From: Roseiarcus sp963696665 | GTDB taxonomy: Bacteria; Pseudomonadota; Alphaproteobacteria; Rhizobiales; Beijerinckiaceae | Direction of reading: 5' to 3' | Length of the DNA: 64,000 nucleotides | Assembly (NCBI GenBank): GCA_963696665.1 | Contig: CAVOLE010000031.1 | Span: 434,001 to 498,000 of the forward strand | In this document: positions 8,095 to 17,043 of the stretch, one piece after another | Numbering within the stretch: the first letter of the stretch is position 1 | Layout: every line of letters begins with the position of its first letter | Program-made: the position numbers and the translations under genes | Notes under the pieces: generated by a model | What the model was told of the DNA's origin: nothing | Seen by the model: only the letters and a program-made list of their open reading frames with translations | The model's database searches: none

Positions 8095-9333
8095 TCAGGA
8101 AGGCGCTGGCCCGTTTCCCTGCTCGCGCCGCTCCGCCCAACGCGAGAAGGCGAATACGCAGAGCCCCGCGAGGCCCAGAACGACGCCGACCCAGCCGGTG
8201 GATGCATATCCGAACCCGGCGGCGATCGCCAAACCGCCGAGCCACGCGCCCAACGCGTTCGCCAGGTTGAAAGCCGAGTGCATGGAGGCGGCCGCCAGCG
8301 TCTGGGCGTGACCGGCGACATCCATGAGCCGGGTTTGAACGGCGGGCGCAAGCGCGGACCCGCAGCCGACGCAGAACACCATAAGGCATAGCGCGACCGC
8401 ATGCTGCGCGGTGAGCGCGAAGATCGCGAAAACGAGCACGTTGAAGCTCAGGACGCCGCCCAGCGTCTTCATCATCGACCGATCCGCCAGCCAGGAGCCG
8501 ATCGTCATGCCCGTGATCATGCCCATGCCGAAAATGGCGAGGATCACCGGGATGAAGCTATCGGGCAGGCCCGCGACGCGGGTCGCGGTGACGGCGATGT
8601 AGGTGAAGACCGCAAACATGCCGCCAAAGCCGATGGCGGCGAAGGCGAAGGTCAAGAGGACCTGGGGACGCATGAAAGCCGTAAGCTCCCTGGCTGCGCT
8701 CGCGCCGTGGTGGGCCTTGTCCTCCGGAAGCGTCAGCCAAAGCAGGACGACCGTCAGCGCTCCGATTGCGCCGACGAGGAGGAACAGCGAACGCCAGCCG
8801 AAATGCTGGCCGAGCCACACCGCCACCGGCGTGCCGATGAGGGTCGCGACCGTCACGCCGAGCAAGACGCGTCCGACAGCTTGGGCGCGCCGATCCGGCC
8901 GTGCGATCCCTGCGGCCACGAGCGAGGCCACCCCAAAATAAGCGCCGTGCGGCAGACCCGACAGGAAGCGCACGACGATGAGCGTCACGATTCCCGGCGC
9001 CGCGGCGCTCGCCAGATTGCCGGCGGCGAAACCAGCCATCAGCAAAAGCAGCATGGTCCGGCGGCTGGCTCTGGCGGCGAGAAGCGCGATCATGGGCGCG
9101 CCGACGACGACGCCGAGCGCGTAGGCGCTGATCAGGTGTCCTGCCTGCGGCTCCGAGACATGAAGGCTCCCGGCCACATCGGGCAGGAGACCCATGATCG
9201 CGAATTCCCCCAAGCCGATGCCGAAGCTCCCGACCGCGAGGGCAAGAGTGATGAGCGCGATTCGGCGCGGCCCAACCAGCCCAGAGCGAGCTGAGGCGGG
9301 CCCCACATGGAGTTGGGGTGCGGGAGCGTTCAA
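8095..9333 (-). CDS. MFS transporter, drug/sugar efflux type (DHA1-like)
   Basis: Inner-membrane exporter of the major facilitator superfamily, 412 residues with about 12 hydrophobic helices. The first helix pair carries GEFAIMGLLPDVAGSL, typical of AraJ/YdhP-type arabinose-efflux-like permeases, and the helix 2-3 loop is RASRRTML. Helix 4 shows RFLSGLPHGAYFGVA. The start is a TTG at 9333 with no strong Shine-Dalgarno, so a slightly later start is possible. It stands alone, and no neighbouring regulator or enzyme suggests a substrate. The upstream 9334-9556 stretch holds nothing I recognise. Confidence 0.85.
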   Translation of the reverse strand: MNAPAPQLHVGPASARSGLVGPRRIALITLALAVGSFGIGLGEFAIMGLLPDVAGSLHVSEPQAGHLISAYALGVVVGAPMIALLAARASRRTMLLLLMAGFAAGNLASAAAPGIVTLIVVRFLSGLPHGAYFGVASLVAAGIARPDRRAQAVGRVLLGVTVATLIGTPVAVWLGQHFGWRSLFLLVGAIGALTVVLLWLTLPEDKAHHGASAARELTAFMRPQVLLTFAFAAIGFGGMFAVFTYIAVTATRVAGLPDSFIPVILAIFGMGMITGMTIGSWLADRSMMKTLGGVLSFNVLVFAIFALTAQHAVALCLMVFCVGCGSALAPAVQTRLMDVAGHAQTLAAASMHSAFNLANALGAWLGGLAIAAGFGYASTGWVGVVLGLAGLCVFAFSRWAERREQGNGPAPS

Positions 9334-9555
9334 GGATTCCGATTTCGTTGGATTTGGCCAGCCGATGCTGGCAGGCGCCTGTTATATCGTCAGATCGCGG
9401 CCGCGCCTAACATTTCGCGCCAAGGCTGAACCCGTTCTTTCAGCGCGCGCTTGCGCCCAATGGGGCGCGGTCTCGCCTGTTGCTCGATTGGGCGCATCGT
9501 CTGGTTGTTCAATGCAGCGGCCAATATCGCGCCTGCCCTGCTTCCCTCGTCAAAC

Positions 9556-9586
9556 GAAAACCCCGCCGCTGGGGACGACGGGGCTT
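9556..9586 (-). terminator. Intrinsic terminator of the ice-binding-type gene
   Basis: On the minus strand GCCCCGTC pairs with GGCGGGG through a CCCCG/CGGGG core and is followed by TTTTCG. It lies about 25 bases past the stop of the DUF3494 gene. Confidence 0.75.
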
Positions 9587-9610
9587 CATGCCAAAGGGGC
9601 CGATCGCAGG

Positions 9611-10417
9611 TCAGATCGCGCGAGCGGTTCTCCCGGCCGCCTTGCGGCACCCGACGAAGCCGAGGCCCGCGAAGCCGAGCAGCATCATCGCCCAGGTCGA
9701 GGGTTCGGGTATCGCGCTGGGCGAACTGCCGCCAGGAGGAGAATCGCAACCGCCGATGCCGACGTCATTCCCCTGCATCGTTACTGCCGCGGTCAGGGCG
9801 ATCGCTCTGCCGCAAGCAATGTTTGCGCCGGTTAAGAGGGAAATACTGGCTTCCGCCACAACCGAACCGGCGAACTGTGTGGTGGTCCCGAGGGTGGCGG
9901 AGCTGCCGACCTGCCAAAAGACTTCGTTGCCGTTGGCGCCGTTGATAAAGTTGATGTCCGAGGCGCTGGCGGTCGTCAACGTGCTGCCAATTTGAAAGAC
10001 GAAGGCGGCGTTCGGGTCGCCCTGAGAATCCAGCGTCAATGTTCCGGTAAGCTGCGCCGACGACGAGAAGAAGTAGACGCCGGGCGTGAGGGTGAGGCCG
10101 CCGAGATCCTGTCCGGTCAAGTCGGCCGTGGGCGCGAGTCCGGCGGCGACATCGAACGCCGTCAGCGCATCGGCTTGAGCCTGAGCCGCGACAGCGTCAT
10201 TGTCATGGACCGTGCCCGAACTTCCCGGCGGGAAGCCGGTAATCGAAGTTCCGGGGGAGACCCCCAGTTCTCCGTCGATGACTGTGGCGCCCGTGTTGGT
10301 CACGGTGCTCGCGCCGAGCACCCCGAAAGCGGCCGCCGTACCCAGGTCGATCGTGGAAGCCTGAGCGCCGAGGGGCGCTAGCAAGATCCCCACCAGTAAG
10401 AGCGAATGCACCCTCAT
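9611..10417 (-). CDS. Ice-binding-like (DUF3494) protein with PEP-CTERM sorting signal
   Basis: 268-residue exported protein. A signal peptide (residues 1-20, ending GAQA) precedes a DUF3494 domain (about 21-225) with hallmark stretches LGTAAAFGVLGASTVTNTG, GVYFFSSSAQLTGTL, NEVFWQVGSSATLG and GSVVAEASISLLTGA. DUF3494 forms the beta-solenoid of many ice-binding proteins and some adhesins. A proline/serine linker leads to the C-terminal sorting signal PEPSTWAMMLLGFAGLGFVG-CRK, the PEPxxWA variant processed by exosortase. No exosortase is in this window. The start ATG at 10417 has GGGGAGA eight bases upstream. True ice binding is inference; cell-surface or matrix adhesion is equally possible. 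Confidence 0.88.
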   Translation of the reverse strand: MRVHSLLLVGILLAPLGAQASTIDLGTAAAFGVLGASTVTNTGATVIDGELGVSPGTSITGFPPGSSGTVHDNDAVAAQAQADALTAFDVAAGLAPTADLTGQDLGGLTLTPGVYFFSSSAQLTGTLTLDSQGDPNAAFVFQIGSTLTTASASDINFINGANGNEVFWQVGSSATLGTTTQFAGSVVAEASISLLTGANIACGRAIALTAAVTMQGNDVGIGGCDSPPGGSSPSAIPEPSTWAMMLLGFAGLGFVGCRKAAGRTARAI

Positions 10418-10490
10418 GATTGTATCTCCCCGCTCATCATTTTAGCACCCCGTTTACAATAGATTCCGGAGATTTATTGTCATTTTATCT

Positions 10491-10550
10491 CGATCATCCA
10501 AGTGAATGAATCTTTATCCTTCCATTCCGATCATCCAGATGAATAGATGC
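10491..10550. promoter_or_regulatory. Two 22-base direct repeats, possible operator
   Basis: Copies at 10491-10512 and 10529-10550 share the core CGATCATCCA followed by RRTGAATRAAT-like sequence, at 38-base spacing. They sit in the A+T-rich 211-base gap between the divergent DUF3494 and LuxR-type genes. Same-strand repeats about 3.6 helical turns apart suit cooperative regulator binding, which is inference. Confidence 0.45.
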
Positions 10551-10628
10551 AGATGCCCAGGACGGCAGCCGCAACCAATGGCGTCCCGCGGCGTTTTGAG
10601 ACGGCGGAATTCTTGAACGGTTATCGAC

Positions 10629-11789
10629 ATGGCTGACCCGATCGGGCGGGTCATCTCGAAAATTCATGACGCAGCGCTCGACCCTCGGCTGTGGACCAGC
10701 GTCCTGCAATCGGTCACCGAGGCGGTCGGCGCCATCGGAGCGGCGTATATCGTCCGAAACGCGCGCACCGGTCGGGTCGATTGGGCCAATTTCCTTGGTC
10801 CCAGCGCCAAATTCGCATCGGACTACATTACCCGCTTCGCGGCCAAGGATCGCTTCGTGGAGCTCCTCACGAACTATGAGGGGACATGGATGCGGCTCTC
10901 CGAACAATTGCCGGCGACGGAGCTGCAGCGGAACGAATGGTACACCGATTTCGTGCTGAAGAGCGGAGTGAGGGACATCGTCGCCGCGCAGATCAGCACG
11001 ACGACATCGCACAGCGTCATTTTCGGCGTTCACGAGGGAATTGGCGAAAAGCCCCTTCCCACGGCCAATCTCAGGCGTCTGGATCAACTGCTGGAGCCGC
11101 TTCGTAGAGCGGCCGAGGTTCAGCTCCGGCTCCGCGAGCTCGGATGGAGATCCGCCGTCCTGGCCCGCGCCTTCGACCAGGTCTCCACCGGGGTCATCGT
11201 TGTCGACGCTCATGGGTTTGTGGTCGAGATGAACGGACTCGCCGAGCGCGTAGTCCGGCGCGGCGACGGCCTCGTGCTCCAGAATGGCGCGCTCGGCGCG
11301 GCGCGGGTGTTCGAGACGGCGAAGCTGGGAGCGGCGATTGCATCGGCGACCAGACCCGGACCGGCGGCGACGAGCAGCCGCATTCTCATCGGCAGGCACC
11401 GCAGCAAGCACGACTACATTCTGGCCGTGTCGCCGCTCGGCGCCGATCTCGGCTACTATTCCGATCCGATGGCCCTCATCATCGTCGTCGATCCTGACGC
11501 GCGATCGCCCAAGGCCGACGACCTCTCAGCCTATTTCGGACTGTCCCTGGCGGAGGCCCGGCTTGCGACGCAGCTCATGTCGGGCAAGACGTTGGGCGAC
11601 ATCGCAGCGAAGACCGGCTCCGCAATGGCGACGCTGCGCAGCCAATTGCGCTCCATCCTGAAGAAGATCAAAGTTGAACGGCAGGCCGATCTTTTTCTCG
11701 TGCTCGCCAGAGTTCCGTCCTCCCCCGACGGCGAAGTCAGCATAGAAGAGACACCCGGCGCCCATCAGCGTCCTCGAACGGGCGATTGA
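10629..11789 (+). CDS. LuxR-type helix-turn-helix regulator with PAS-like sensor region
   Basis: 386-residue transcription regulator. Residues about 1-170 are an uncharacterised N-terminal region (MADPIGRVISKIHDAALDP). Residues 190-300 look PAS-like (FDQVSTGVIVVDAHGFVVEM, N-GLAERVVRR). The C-terminal about 60 residues form a LuxR/GerE-type helix-turn-helix with LSLAEARLATQLMSGKTLGD, IAAKTGSAMATLRSQLRSIL and K-KIKVERQADL. No receiver domain or HSL-binding signature is visible. It is divergent from the DUF3494 gene; the direct repeats in between suggest it controls that gene and/or itself. It ends 16 bases before the convergent recJ end. Confidence 0.8.
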   Translation: MADPIGRVISKIHDAALDPRLWTSVLQSVTEAVGAIGAAYIVRNARTGRVDWANFLGPSAKFASDYITRFAAKDRFVELLTNYEGTWMRLSEQLPATELQRNEWYTDFVLKSGVRDIVAAQISTTTSHSVIFGVHEGIGEKPLPTANLRRLDQLLEPLRRAAEVQLRLRELGWRSAVLARAFDQVSTGVIVVDAHGFVVEMNGLAERVVRRGDGLVLQNGALGAARVFETAKLGAAIASATRPGPAATSSRILIGRHRSKHDYILAVSPLGADLGYYSDPMALIIVVDPDARSPKADDLSAYFGLSLAEARLATQLMSGKTLGDIAAKTGSAMATLRSQLRSILKKIKVERQADLFLVLARVPSSPDGEVSIEETPGAHQRPRTGD

Positions 11790-11805
11790 CGGGGACGAGG
11801 CGCTG

Positions 11806-13602
11806 TTAGTGCGTCGCCTCGGCGACGTCGACGACGCGGATCTGCGCCCGCTCGCGGCCGCCAAAGCGGTTGACGCTGATTGTGCCTGCGAGATGCACCG
11901 GCGCGCCCTTGAGCCGAATGAGCGCCTCGCCGAGCTTCTTGCCCGAGGCGCGGAAGGCGACGCCCTCGACCGCCCGGCCGTCCCCGGCGACCGCGCGCAG
12001 GCGCAAATGGCGCCCCTCGACGCCGACCGGCGTCACTTCCGCCAGGCGATGGCGGGGCAAGGCGAAGAGAGGCTCGGGCGCGCCCGCGCCATAGGGGCCG
12101 GCGGCCTCGAGGCGATGGACGAGCTCCGGCGTGGCCGCGTTCGCCGTCAGCGCCGCGTCGACCTTGAGGCCGCTTTCAGCGCGCGCTCTTGTCACGGCCT
12201 CGCCGAGCCGCTCTTCGAGGAAGGCGCGCCAATCGCCGAGCCGATCGCTCATGAGCGTCACGCCCGCCGCCATCGCATGTCCGCCGCCCTTGATCGCGAC
12301 GCCGGCTTCGATCGCCGCGCGCACCGCCCGGCCAAGATCGACCCCGGCGATCGACCGGCCGGAGCCGGTCGCATGCCCGCCCACGAGGGAGAGCGCGAAG
12401 GCCGGGCGCTCGAACCTTTCCTTAAGCCGCGCCGCAAGCAGGCCGACGACGCCCGGCGGCCATCGCTCTCCCGCGACGACAACCGCCGCGCCCCGCTCCT
12501 CGAGGCCGAGCGACAGCAAAGCTTCCGCCTCGGCCTCGGCAAGCGCTGCAATCTCGATCTGCTGGCGGACGCGGTTCAGCCGATCGAGTTCGGCGGCGAT
12601 CGCGCGCGCCTCGATGTCGTCGGCCGCGGTCAGGAGCTTAACGCCGAGCGCCGCGTCGCCGATGCGTCCGCCGGCGTTGATGCGCGGCCCGATCATAAAT
12701 CCCAGGTGGTAGGGCCGCGGCGGCCCGTCGGCGCGGGCCACGTCGAACAGGGCCGCGAGCCCGGGCCGGCGGCGCTCACGCATGATCGCGAGGCCCTTGA
12801 CGACAAACGCGCGGTTGAGCCCGATCAGCGGCACGACGTCGGCGACGGTGGCGAGCGCAACAAGATCGAGCCCCGCCATGAGCTCCGGCCCCTTGCCGCC
12901 ATTCCAGAAGCCCGCCTCGCGCAAAGCGCGGTTGAGCGCCACGATCGCCATGAAGGTCACGCCTGCGGCGCAGAGGTAGCCGAGACCGGAAAGATCGTCC
13001 TCGCGGTTAGGATCGACGAGCGCCGCCGTCTTCGGCAGCGTTTCCGGCGCCTGATGGTGATCGAACACGATCACGTCGAGGCCGAGGCGGCTCGCGACCT
13101 CGAACGGCTCGCGGCTCACCGCGCCGCAGTCGACGGTGACGACGAGCGTCGCGCCGCGCGCCGCGAAATCGTGGATCGCCTCGACATTGGGGCCGTAGCC
13201 CTCGGTCACGCGGTCGGGGATATGGACGATTGTCTTAAGCCCGCAGGCGTTGAGATATTCGCTGAGGAGAGCCGCGCTGCACGCGCCGTCGACGTCGTAG
13301 TCGCCGAAGATGGCGACCTTCTCATGGGCCATGACCGCGCGCTTGAGGCGCTCGGCCGCCGCCTCCATGTCGCGCAGGCTAAAGGGGTCCGGCATGAGAT
13401 CGCGGAAACTCGGCGCGAGATGCTGCTCGACCGCCTCCGGCTTAACCCCGCGCCCGGCGAGCACGCGGGCGATCAGTTCGTCATGGCCGCCGATTTGCGC
13501 AATGGCGAGAGCGCGCAATTCCCCTTCCGCGTCAAGGCGGGGCCGCCACGGCCGGCCAAGCGCCGAGGCCTCAACGTCGAGGAAGTAATCGGAGGGGCTC
13601 AA
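11806..13602 (-). CDS. recJ: Single-stranded-DNA-specific 5'-3' exonuclease RecJ
   Basis: DHH-family nuclease used in RecF-pathway recombination and mismatch repair. It shows the first DHH motif FGDYDVDGACSAALL, the VTVDCG motif, the DHH signature VFDHHQAPETLP, the NPNR-like VDPNRED, and the DHHA1 motif GGGHAMAAGVTL near residue 440. From the TTG at 13602 (LSPSDYFLDVEASALG, after AAGGCGGAG) the protein is about 598 residues, the usual RecJ length. The frame stays open to 13719 but the extra 39 residues run toward an intergenic repeat and have no family look. Some uncertainty remains over the exact start. Confidence 0.94.
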   Translation of the reverse strand: MSPSDYFLDVEASALGRPWRPRLDAEGELRALAIAQIGGHDELIARVLAGRGVKPEAVEQHLAPSFRDLMPDPFSLRDMEAAAERLKRAVMAHEKVAIFGDYDVDGACSAALLSEYLNACGLKTIVHIPDRVTEGYGPNVEAIHDFAARGATLVVTVDCGAVSREPFEVASRLGLDVIVFDHHQAPETLPKTAALVDPNREDDLSGLGYLCAAGVTFMAIVALNRALREAGFWNGGKGPELMAGLDLVALATVADVVPLIGLNRAFVVKGLAIMRERRRPGLAALFDVARADGPPRPYHLGFMIGPRINAGGRIGDAALGVKLLTAADDIEARAIAAELDRLNRVRQQIEIAALAEAEAEALLSLGLEERGAAVVVAGERWPPGVVGLLAARLKERFERPAFALSLVGGHATGSGRSIAGVDLGRAVRAAIEAGVAIKGGGHAMAAGVTLMSDRLGDWRAFLEERLGEAVTRARAESGLKVDAALTANAATPELVHRLEAAGPYGAGAPEPLFALPRHRLAEVTPVGVEGRHLRLRAVAGDGRAVEGVAFRASGKKLGEALIRLKGAPVHLAGTISVNRFGGRERAQIRVVDVAEATH

Positions 13603-13713
13603 AACTCCGCCTTGGATCGGGCGCCGCGAGAAGTGCAAATCACTTGCCGCAGAGCGAATGTAACCCCCTAGGCGGAGTTCCGGAATGTCGCCGACCCCAC
13701 CAACCCCCACCAA

Positions 13714-13831
13714 CCTCATCCTGAGGGCGAAGCGAAGCTTCGCGTCTCGAAGGATGCTCCAGTTCGTAGCGTCGTTTACGCCTTCTGGACCGTCCTTCGA
13801 GACGCGCCTTCGGCGCTCCTCAGAACGAGCG
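13714..13831. repeat. REP-like element, family E copy 1 (CCTCATCCTGAGG)
   Basis: Begins with the palindrome CCTCATCCTGAGG, continues GCGAAGCGAAGCTTCGCG and CTCGAAGGATG, and closes with GTCCTTCGAGACGCG and CTCCTCAG. A related copy is at 36371-36468. It occupies most of the 338-base gap between recJ and the DUF4239 gene; no coding sequence is supported there. Confidence 0.8.
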
Positions 13832-13940
13832 GCTTGGGACTTGTAAGTCGATCCTCCCCAGGTTTTTGGGGAGGCGACTTTGCCGCACGGCGGCGCCCGA
13901 TTATGGAAAGGCTGGGCCTCGAATCATTCGGAGACTATCC

Positions 13941-14724
13941 GTGTCCTTTTTCCTGTCGAGCCTCCCCTTATGGGTTCTCATCGCGGTGATCGTGGCGATT
14001 CCGACCGTTTTGGCCATGGGCGCGCAGGCCCTGATCCATGAGCGGGTCGGCGTCGCGAAGCTGGCCAGGAACAACGAGATCGCAGGATTTCAAATTCGCG
14101 ACCGTAGGCGTCATCTACGCGGTGCTGCTCGCCTTCACGGTCATCGTCGTGTGGGAGAAATTCAACGACGCGCAGTCCGCCGTCGCAAACGAGGCCGGCG
14201 CGACCGCGGCTCTCTTTCGCTACGCGCAAGGCAAGGAGCCCGAGGCGGCGGCTTTGCGGACCGCGCTCACGAACTACCTCAAAGCGGCAATTGATGACGA
14301 TTGGCCAGCGATGGCGCGAGAAGCAGAGAGCCCCGCGACCGTGCACGCTCTCGATTCGCTCTACGCGGTGGCCATCGCCCTCGAGCGAAGCGGGTCCAGA
14401 GGCGCGGCGGACATGCAGGAAGTCTTTGAGCAACTCGACAATGTGACGGCCGCTCGTCGCATACGCCTCCACCTCGCAACCGGGCTCGTGCCCAACGTCA
14501 TATGGATCGTGCTCTTCATGGGCGCGCTCTTAACCGTCGGCTTCACGCTCTTCTTCGGCAGCGAGAATCTGCTCGCGCAAGTCTCGATGACGGGCATCCT
14601 TTCGGTGCTCGTCACCATGGGCCTGGTCGTCATCATCTCGATCGACCATCCCTTCACCGGCCCGGTCTACATCCATCCGGACGCGCTCGCCCTCGTGCTT
14701 GCGGACTACGAAGCGCCAAAATGA
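13941..14724 (+). pseudogene. DUF4239 bestrophin-like membrane protein, frameshifted
   Basis: Two frames together make one DUF4239-type protein of about 260 residues. The first part starts at the GTG at 13941 (VSFFLSSLPLWVLIAVIV, GGAG seven bases upstream) and runs to NNEIAGF. The second resumes with KFATVGVIYAVLLAFTVIVV in the +1 frame and ends SIDHPFTGPVYIHPDALALV. The break is at GGATTTCAAATTC (about 14086-14098); one T fewer would give the expected GF-KFATVGV. Four membrane helices are visible. Function of the family is unknown. The 3' end overlaps the convergent VOC gene by 19 bases. It may be a real lesion or an assembly indel. Confidence 0.8.
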
Positions 14725-15158
14725 GCGTCGAATGACCACCAGAGGCCGGGCGTCGCCAATTCCACGAGCGCGCCGTCGGGGTCGCGCAGGTAGAGGCTCA
14801 CCCCGCCTCGCGGCCAGCGATACTCGCCGACGATAGCGACGCCGCGCTCCGCGAGCCGCTTGCGCCAGGCGTCGAGATCATCGGCGCGGATCGAGAGCGC
14901 GAGATGCAGGCGCCCGCTCCCGTCGTGGCCGGGAATCACGCCCCCAGCTTCGACCACGTCCTGCTCGGTCGCGCCGGCCTGAAACACCAAGAGGACGCTG
15001 CGCCGGGCGATCTCGAAGGCGACGAGCCGCGGGGAATCGACAAGCGCCTTGAAGCCGAAGAGATCACGATAGAACGCCGCGGTGCGCCCAAGGTCGCGCG
15101 CGTAGAGCGAGGTCTCTAGCAGGCCTTCGATCGCAGGCGCGCCGCCCTCATCCGCCAT
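14706..15158 (-). CDS. VOC-family (glyoxalase/dioxygenase fold) protein
   Basis: 150-residue single-domain vicinal-oxygen-chelate protein. It opens with GLLETSLYARDLGRTAAFYR and ends with the metal-site strand SLYLRDPDGALVELATPGLW. Putative metal ligands are H in RLHLALSIRADD and E in ALVELATPG; the first strand has E in LLETSLYARD rather than H. Members include glyoxalase I, fosfomycin resistance proteins and extradiol dioxygenases; no subgroup can be fixed. The start ATG at 15158 has GGAGAAGGCG just upstream. It overlaps the end of the DUF4239 gene on the other strand. Confidence 0.82.
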   Translation of the reverse strand: MADEGGAPAIEGLLETSLYARDLGRTAAFYRDLFGFKALVDSPRLVAFEIARRSVLLVFQAGATEQDVVEAGGVIPGHDGSGRLHLALSIRADDLDAWRKRLAERGVAIVGEYRWPRGGVSLYLRDPDGALVELATPGLWWSFDAHFGAS

Positions 15159-15262
15159 CGCCTTCTCCGGACGGGTTCATATGACCGCGGAGGCACTGTG
15201 ACGGGACGCGGGGGAAAAGTGCAAGCGCCGGCTTTGCGAAAAACTTGGCGGCGCGGGCTCGT

Positions 15263-16045
15263 TTAGAAGGCGAGGCGGCCGCCAACAACGGCAAGCGTGC
15301 CGGCCAGGATGGGGCGCAGGACCCGGTCGGGAATGCGAGAGGCGAAATGGCTCGAAATCATAATGCCTGGGATCGAGCCGACGAGAAGCGAGACGAGCAT
15401 GTGAAAGTTGACGGATCCCAGCCACCAATGCCCGGCCCCGGCGATGAGCGTCAGCGGCACCGCGTGGGCGATGTCGGAGCCGACGATGCGCACGATCGGC
15501 GACTTCGGATAGAGCGTGAGCAGTACCGTCGCGCCGATGGCGCCCGCGCCGACGGAGGAGATCGTCACCAGCACGCCGAGAACCACGCCGAGCACGACGG
15601 TGAGAATCCCGATCCTCTGCTCGCTCGCGCCGTCCATGAGACGCGCCAAGCGGGCGAGCAGCGCCTTGCGGAAAATGAGTGTGATCGCAGTCAGGATCAG
15701 CGCGATTCCGAGGGTCGTGCTGATGATTCCGCCGCTCGCCTTGGACGAGGATCCGAGGTGCGCGAGCAGCACGAGCGACAAGAGCGCCGCGGGGACGCTC
15801 CCATAGGCGAGGCGCCGCGTGATGCGCCAGTCGACCGAGCCGTGATAGGCGTGCACCGCGCATCCGCTGATCTTGGTGAGACCCGCGTACAAGAGGTCGG
15901 TGCCGACGGCGGTCGCGGGGTGGACCCCGAAGACCAGCACGAGCAGCGGCGTCATGAGCGAGCCGCCGCCGACGCCGGTGAAGCCGACCAGCAAGCCGAC
16001 AACGAACCCGGAGACAACGAAAACCGGATCTACGCCATGGAACAT
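15263..16045 (-). CDS. Sulfite exporter TauE/SafE family permease
   Basis: 260-residue inner-membrane permease with about eight helices. The first helix has the family motif GFVVGLLVGFTGVGGGSLMT-PLL, and the internal repeat returns as LGVLVTISSVGAGAIGATVL. TauE/SafE proteins move sulfite, sulfoacetate or other organic anions. The start ATG at 16045 has AGGA seven bases upstream; the frame above it is not family-like. It is followed by a possible hairpin-free gap and is not obviously co-transcribed with sulfur genes, so the substrate is unknown. Confidence 0.88.
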   Translation of the reverse strand: MFHGVDPVFVVSGFVVGLLVGFTGVGGGSLMTPLLVLVFGVHPATAVGTDLLYAGLTKISGCAVHAYHGSVDWRITRRLAYGSVPAALLSLVLLAHLGSSSKASGGIISTTLGIALILTAITLIFRKALLARLARLMDGASEQRIGILTVVLGVVLGVLVTISSVGAGAIGATVLLTLYPKSPIVRIVGSDIAHAVPLTLIAGAGHWWLGSVNFHMLVSLLVGSIPGIMISSHFASRIPDRVLRPILAGTLAVVGGRLAF

Positions 16046-16089
16046 GGAGCATCCTGTTGGGCGCCAGAAACCTAATGTTGATTGAGTTA

Positions 16090-17043
16090 CTAGACTTTTG
16101 GACCGGCGTCAATCGTCACGGCTCGCGCGACTTGCCGGCCTCTGCGCTCTCGAAGCGCGAGATAAGCCCCGCACCCGACAACCAAAGCGGCGCCGAGCAG
16201 AGTTGAAGCCGCCGGCCAATCGCCAAAGACCAGCACGCCGGACACGATCATCCAGATGAGCTGGGTGTAGGTGAACGGCGTCAAGGTCGGCGCCGGAGCG
16301 AACCGATGGGCGACGATCAGCATTCCGTGGCTCGTGGCCGCGAAAACGCCCATTGCCGCCATGATCAGCCAATCGGCCGCCGACTGGGGCTCATGCCAGA
16401 TCCACGGCAATATCGGAGTGAGGAACACGATGCCCGCGATCTGGGTCCAGGCGAGCGTCGTCTGGGCGGAATCCGCTCCAGCGAGCTTGCGGGTGGCCAG
16501 CACATATCCTGAATTGCAGACAACGCCCGCAACAGCGAGAAGAACGACTGGTTGAAACGCGGCGGTGCCCGGGCGCGTCGCGATCACCACGCCGAGGAAT
16601 CCGAGCGCGATCGCAATCATGCGTTCCGCGCCCACTCTTTCGCCCAGCACAGGTCCCGCAAGGAGGGCCACGAAGACCGGCGTGAGAAATGAGATTGTCG
16701 CCGTCTCCGATAGCTGCAGCTGCCGGAGGGCGACAATGTTCGCGGTCGTCGAGCAAAATAGCAAAACCGAGCGCACGAGCTGGAGCCAGGGACGCTTCGA
16801 ACGCAGCATGGCCGGCCGCGAGAGCGATCGCGACGCGATGAGCGCGATGAACGCCGCCCCGACGTAGCGCGCCCATACGATCTGTGCGATCGGCAAGGAC
16901 GCGCTCAGCCATTTGGCGCAGGTGTCCTGGCCGGTGAAGCAGATCATGGTGGCGCACATGAGCGCGATCGCGAGAAACCGCATGCGGCGGTCCTCGTCTT
17001 CGGCGTTAGCCCTTGCCGCGCCCATCGAGGTCAGCAAGCTCAT
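16090..17043 (-). CDS. EamA/DMT-family transporter
   Basis: 317-residue ten-helix drug/metabolite transporter with two EamA halves (about residues 22-155 and 170-300). It shows the RhaT/YdcZ-like pattern CFTGQDTCAKWLSASLPIAQ, IVWARYV in half one and GMLIVAHRFAPAPTLTPFTY in half two. The ATG at 17043 overlaps the hom stop in an ATGA, which supports this start and translational coupling; MRFLAIALMC at residue 21 is an alternative. Being coupled to homoserine dehydrogenase suggests it might export homoserine/threonine-related amino acids, as some DMT proteins (e.g. RhtA) do; this is inference. Confidence 0.85.
   Translation of the reverse strand: MSLLTSMGAARANAEDEDRRMRFLAIALMCATMICFTGQDTCAKWLSASLPIAQIVWARYVGAAFIALIASRSLSRPAMLRSKRPWLQLVRSVLLFCSTTANIVALRQLQLSETATISFLTPVFVALLAGPVLGERVGAERMIAIALGFLGVVIATRPGTAAFQPVVLLAVAGVVCNSGYVLATRKLAGADSAQTTLAWTQIAGIVFLTPILPWIWHEPQSAADWLIMAAMGVFAATSHGMLIVAHRFAPAPTLTPFTYTQLIWMIVSGVLVFGDWPAASTLLGAALVVGCGAYLALRERRGRQVARAVTIDAGPKV

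Noticed and set aside
7967..8311. 114-residue plus-strand frame
   Set aside because: It overlaps the end of the MFS gene on the other strand and has no ribosome site or family similarity.
10491..10550. CRISPR-like repeats
   Set aside because: Only two imperfect units and no cas genes.
11809..13671. 620-codon plus-strand frame opposite recJ
   Set aside because: It mirrors the RecJ gene, is Arg/Ala-rich and has no family motif; long antisense frames are expected in G+C-rich genes.
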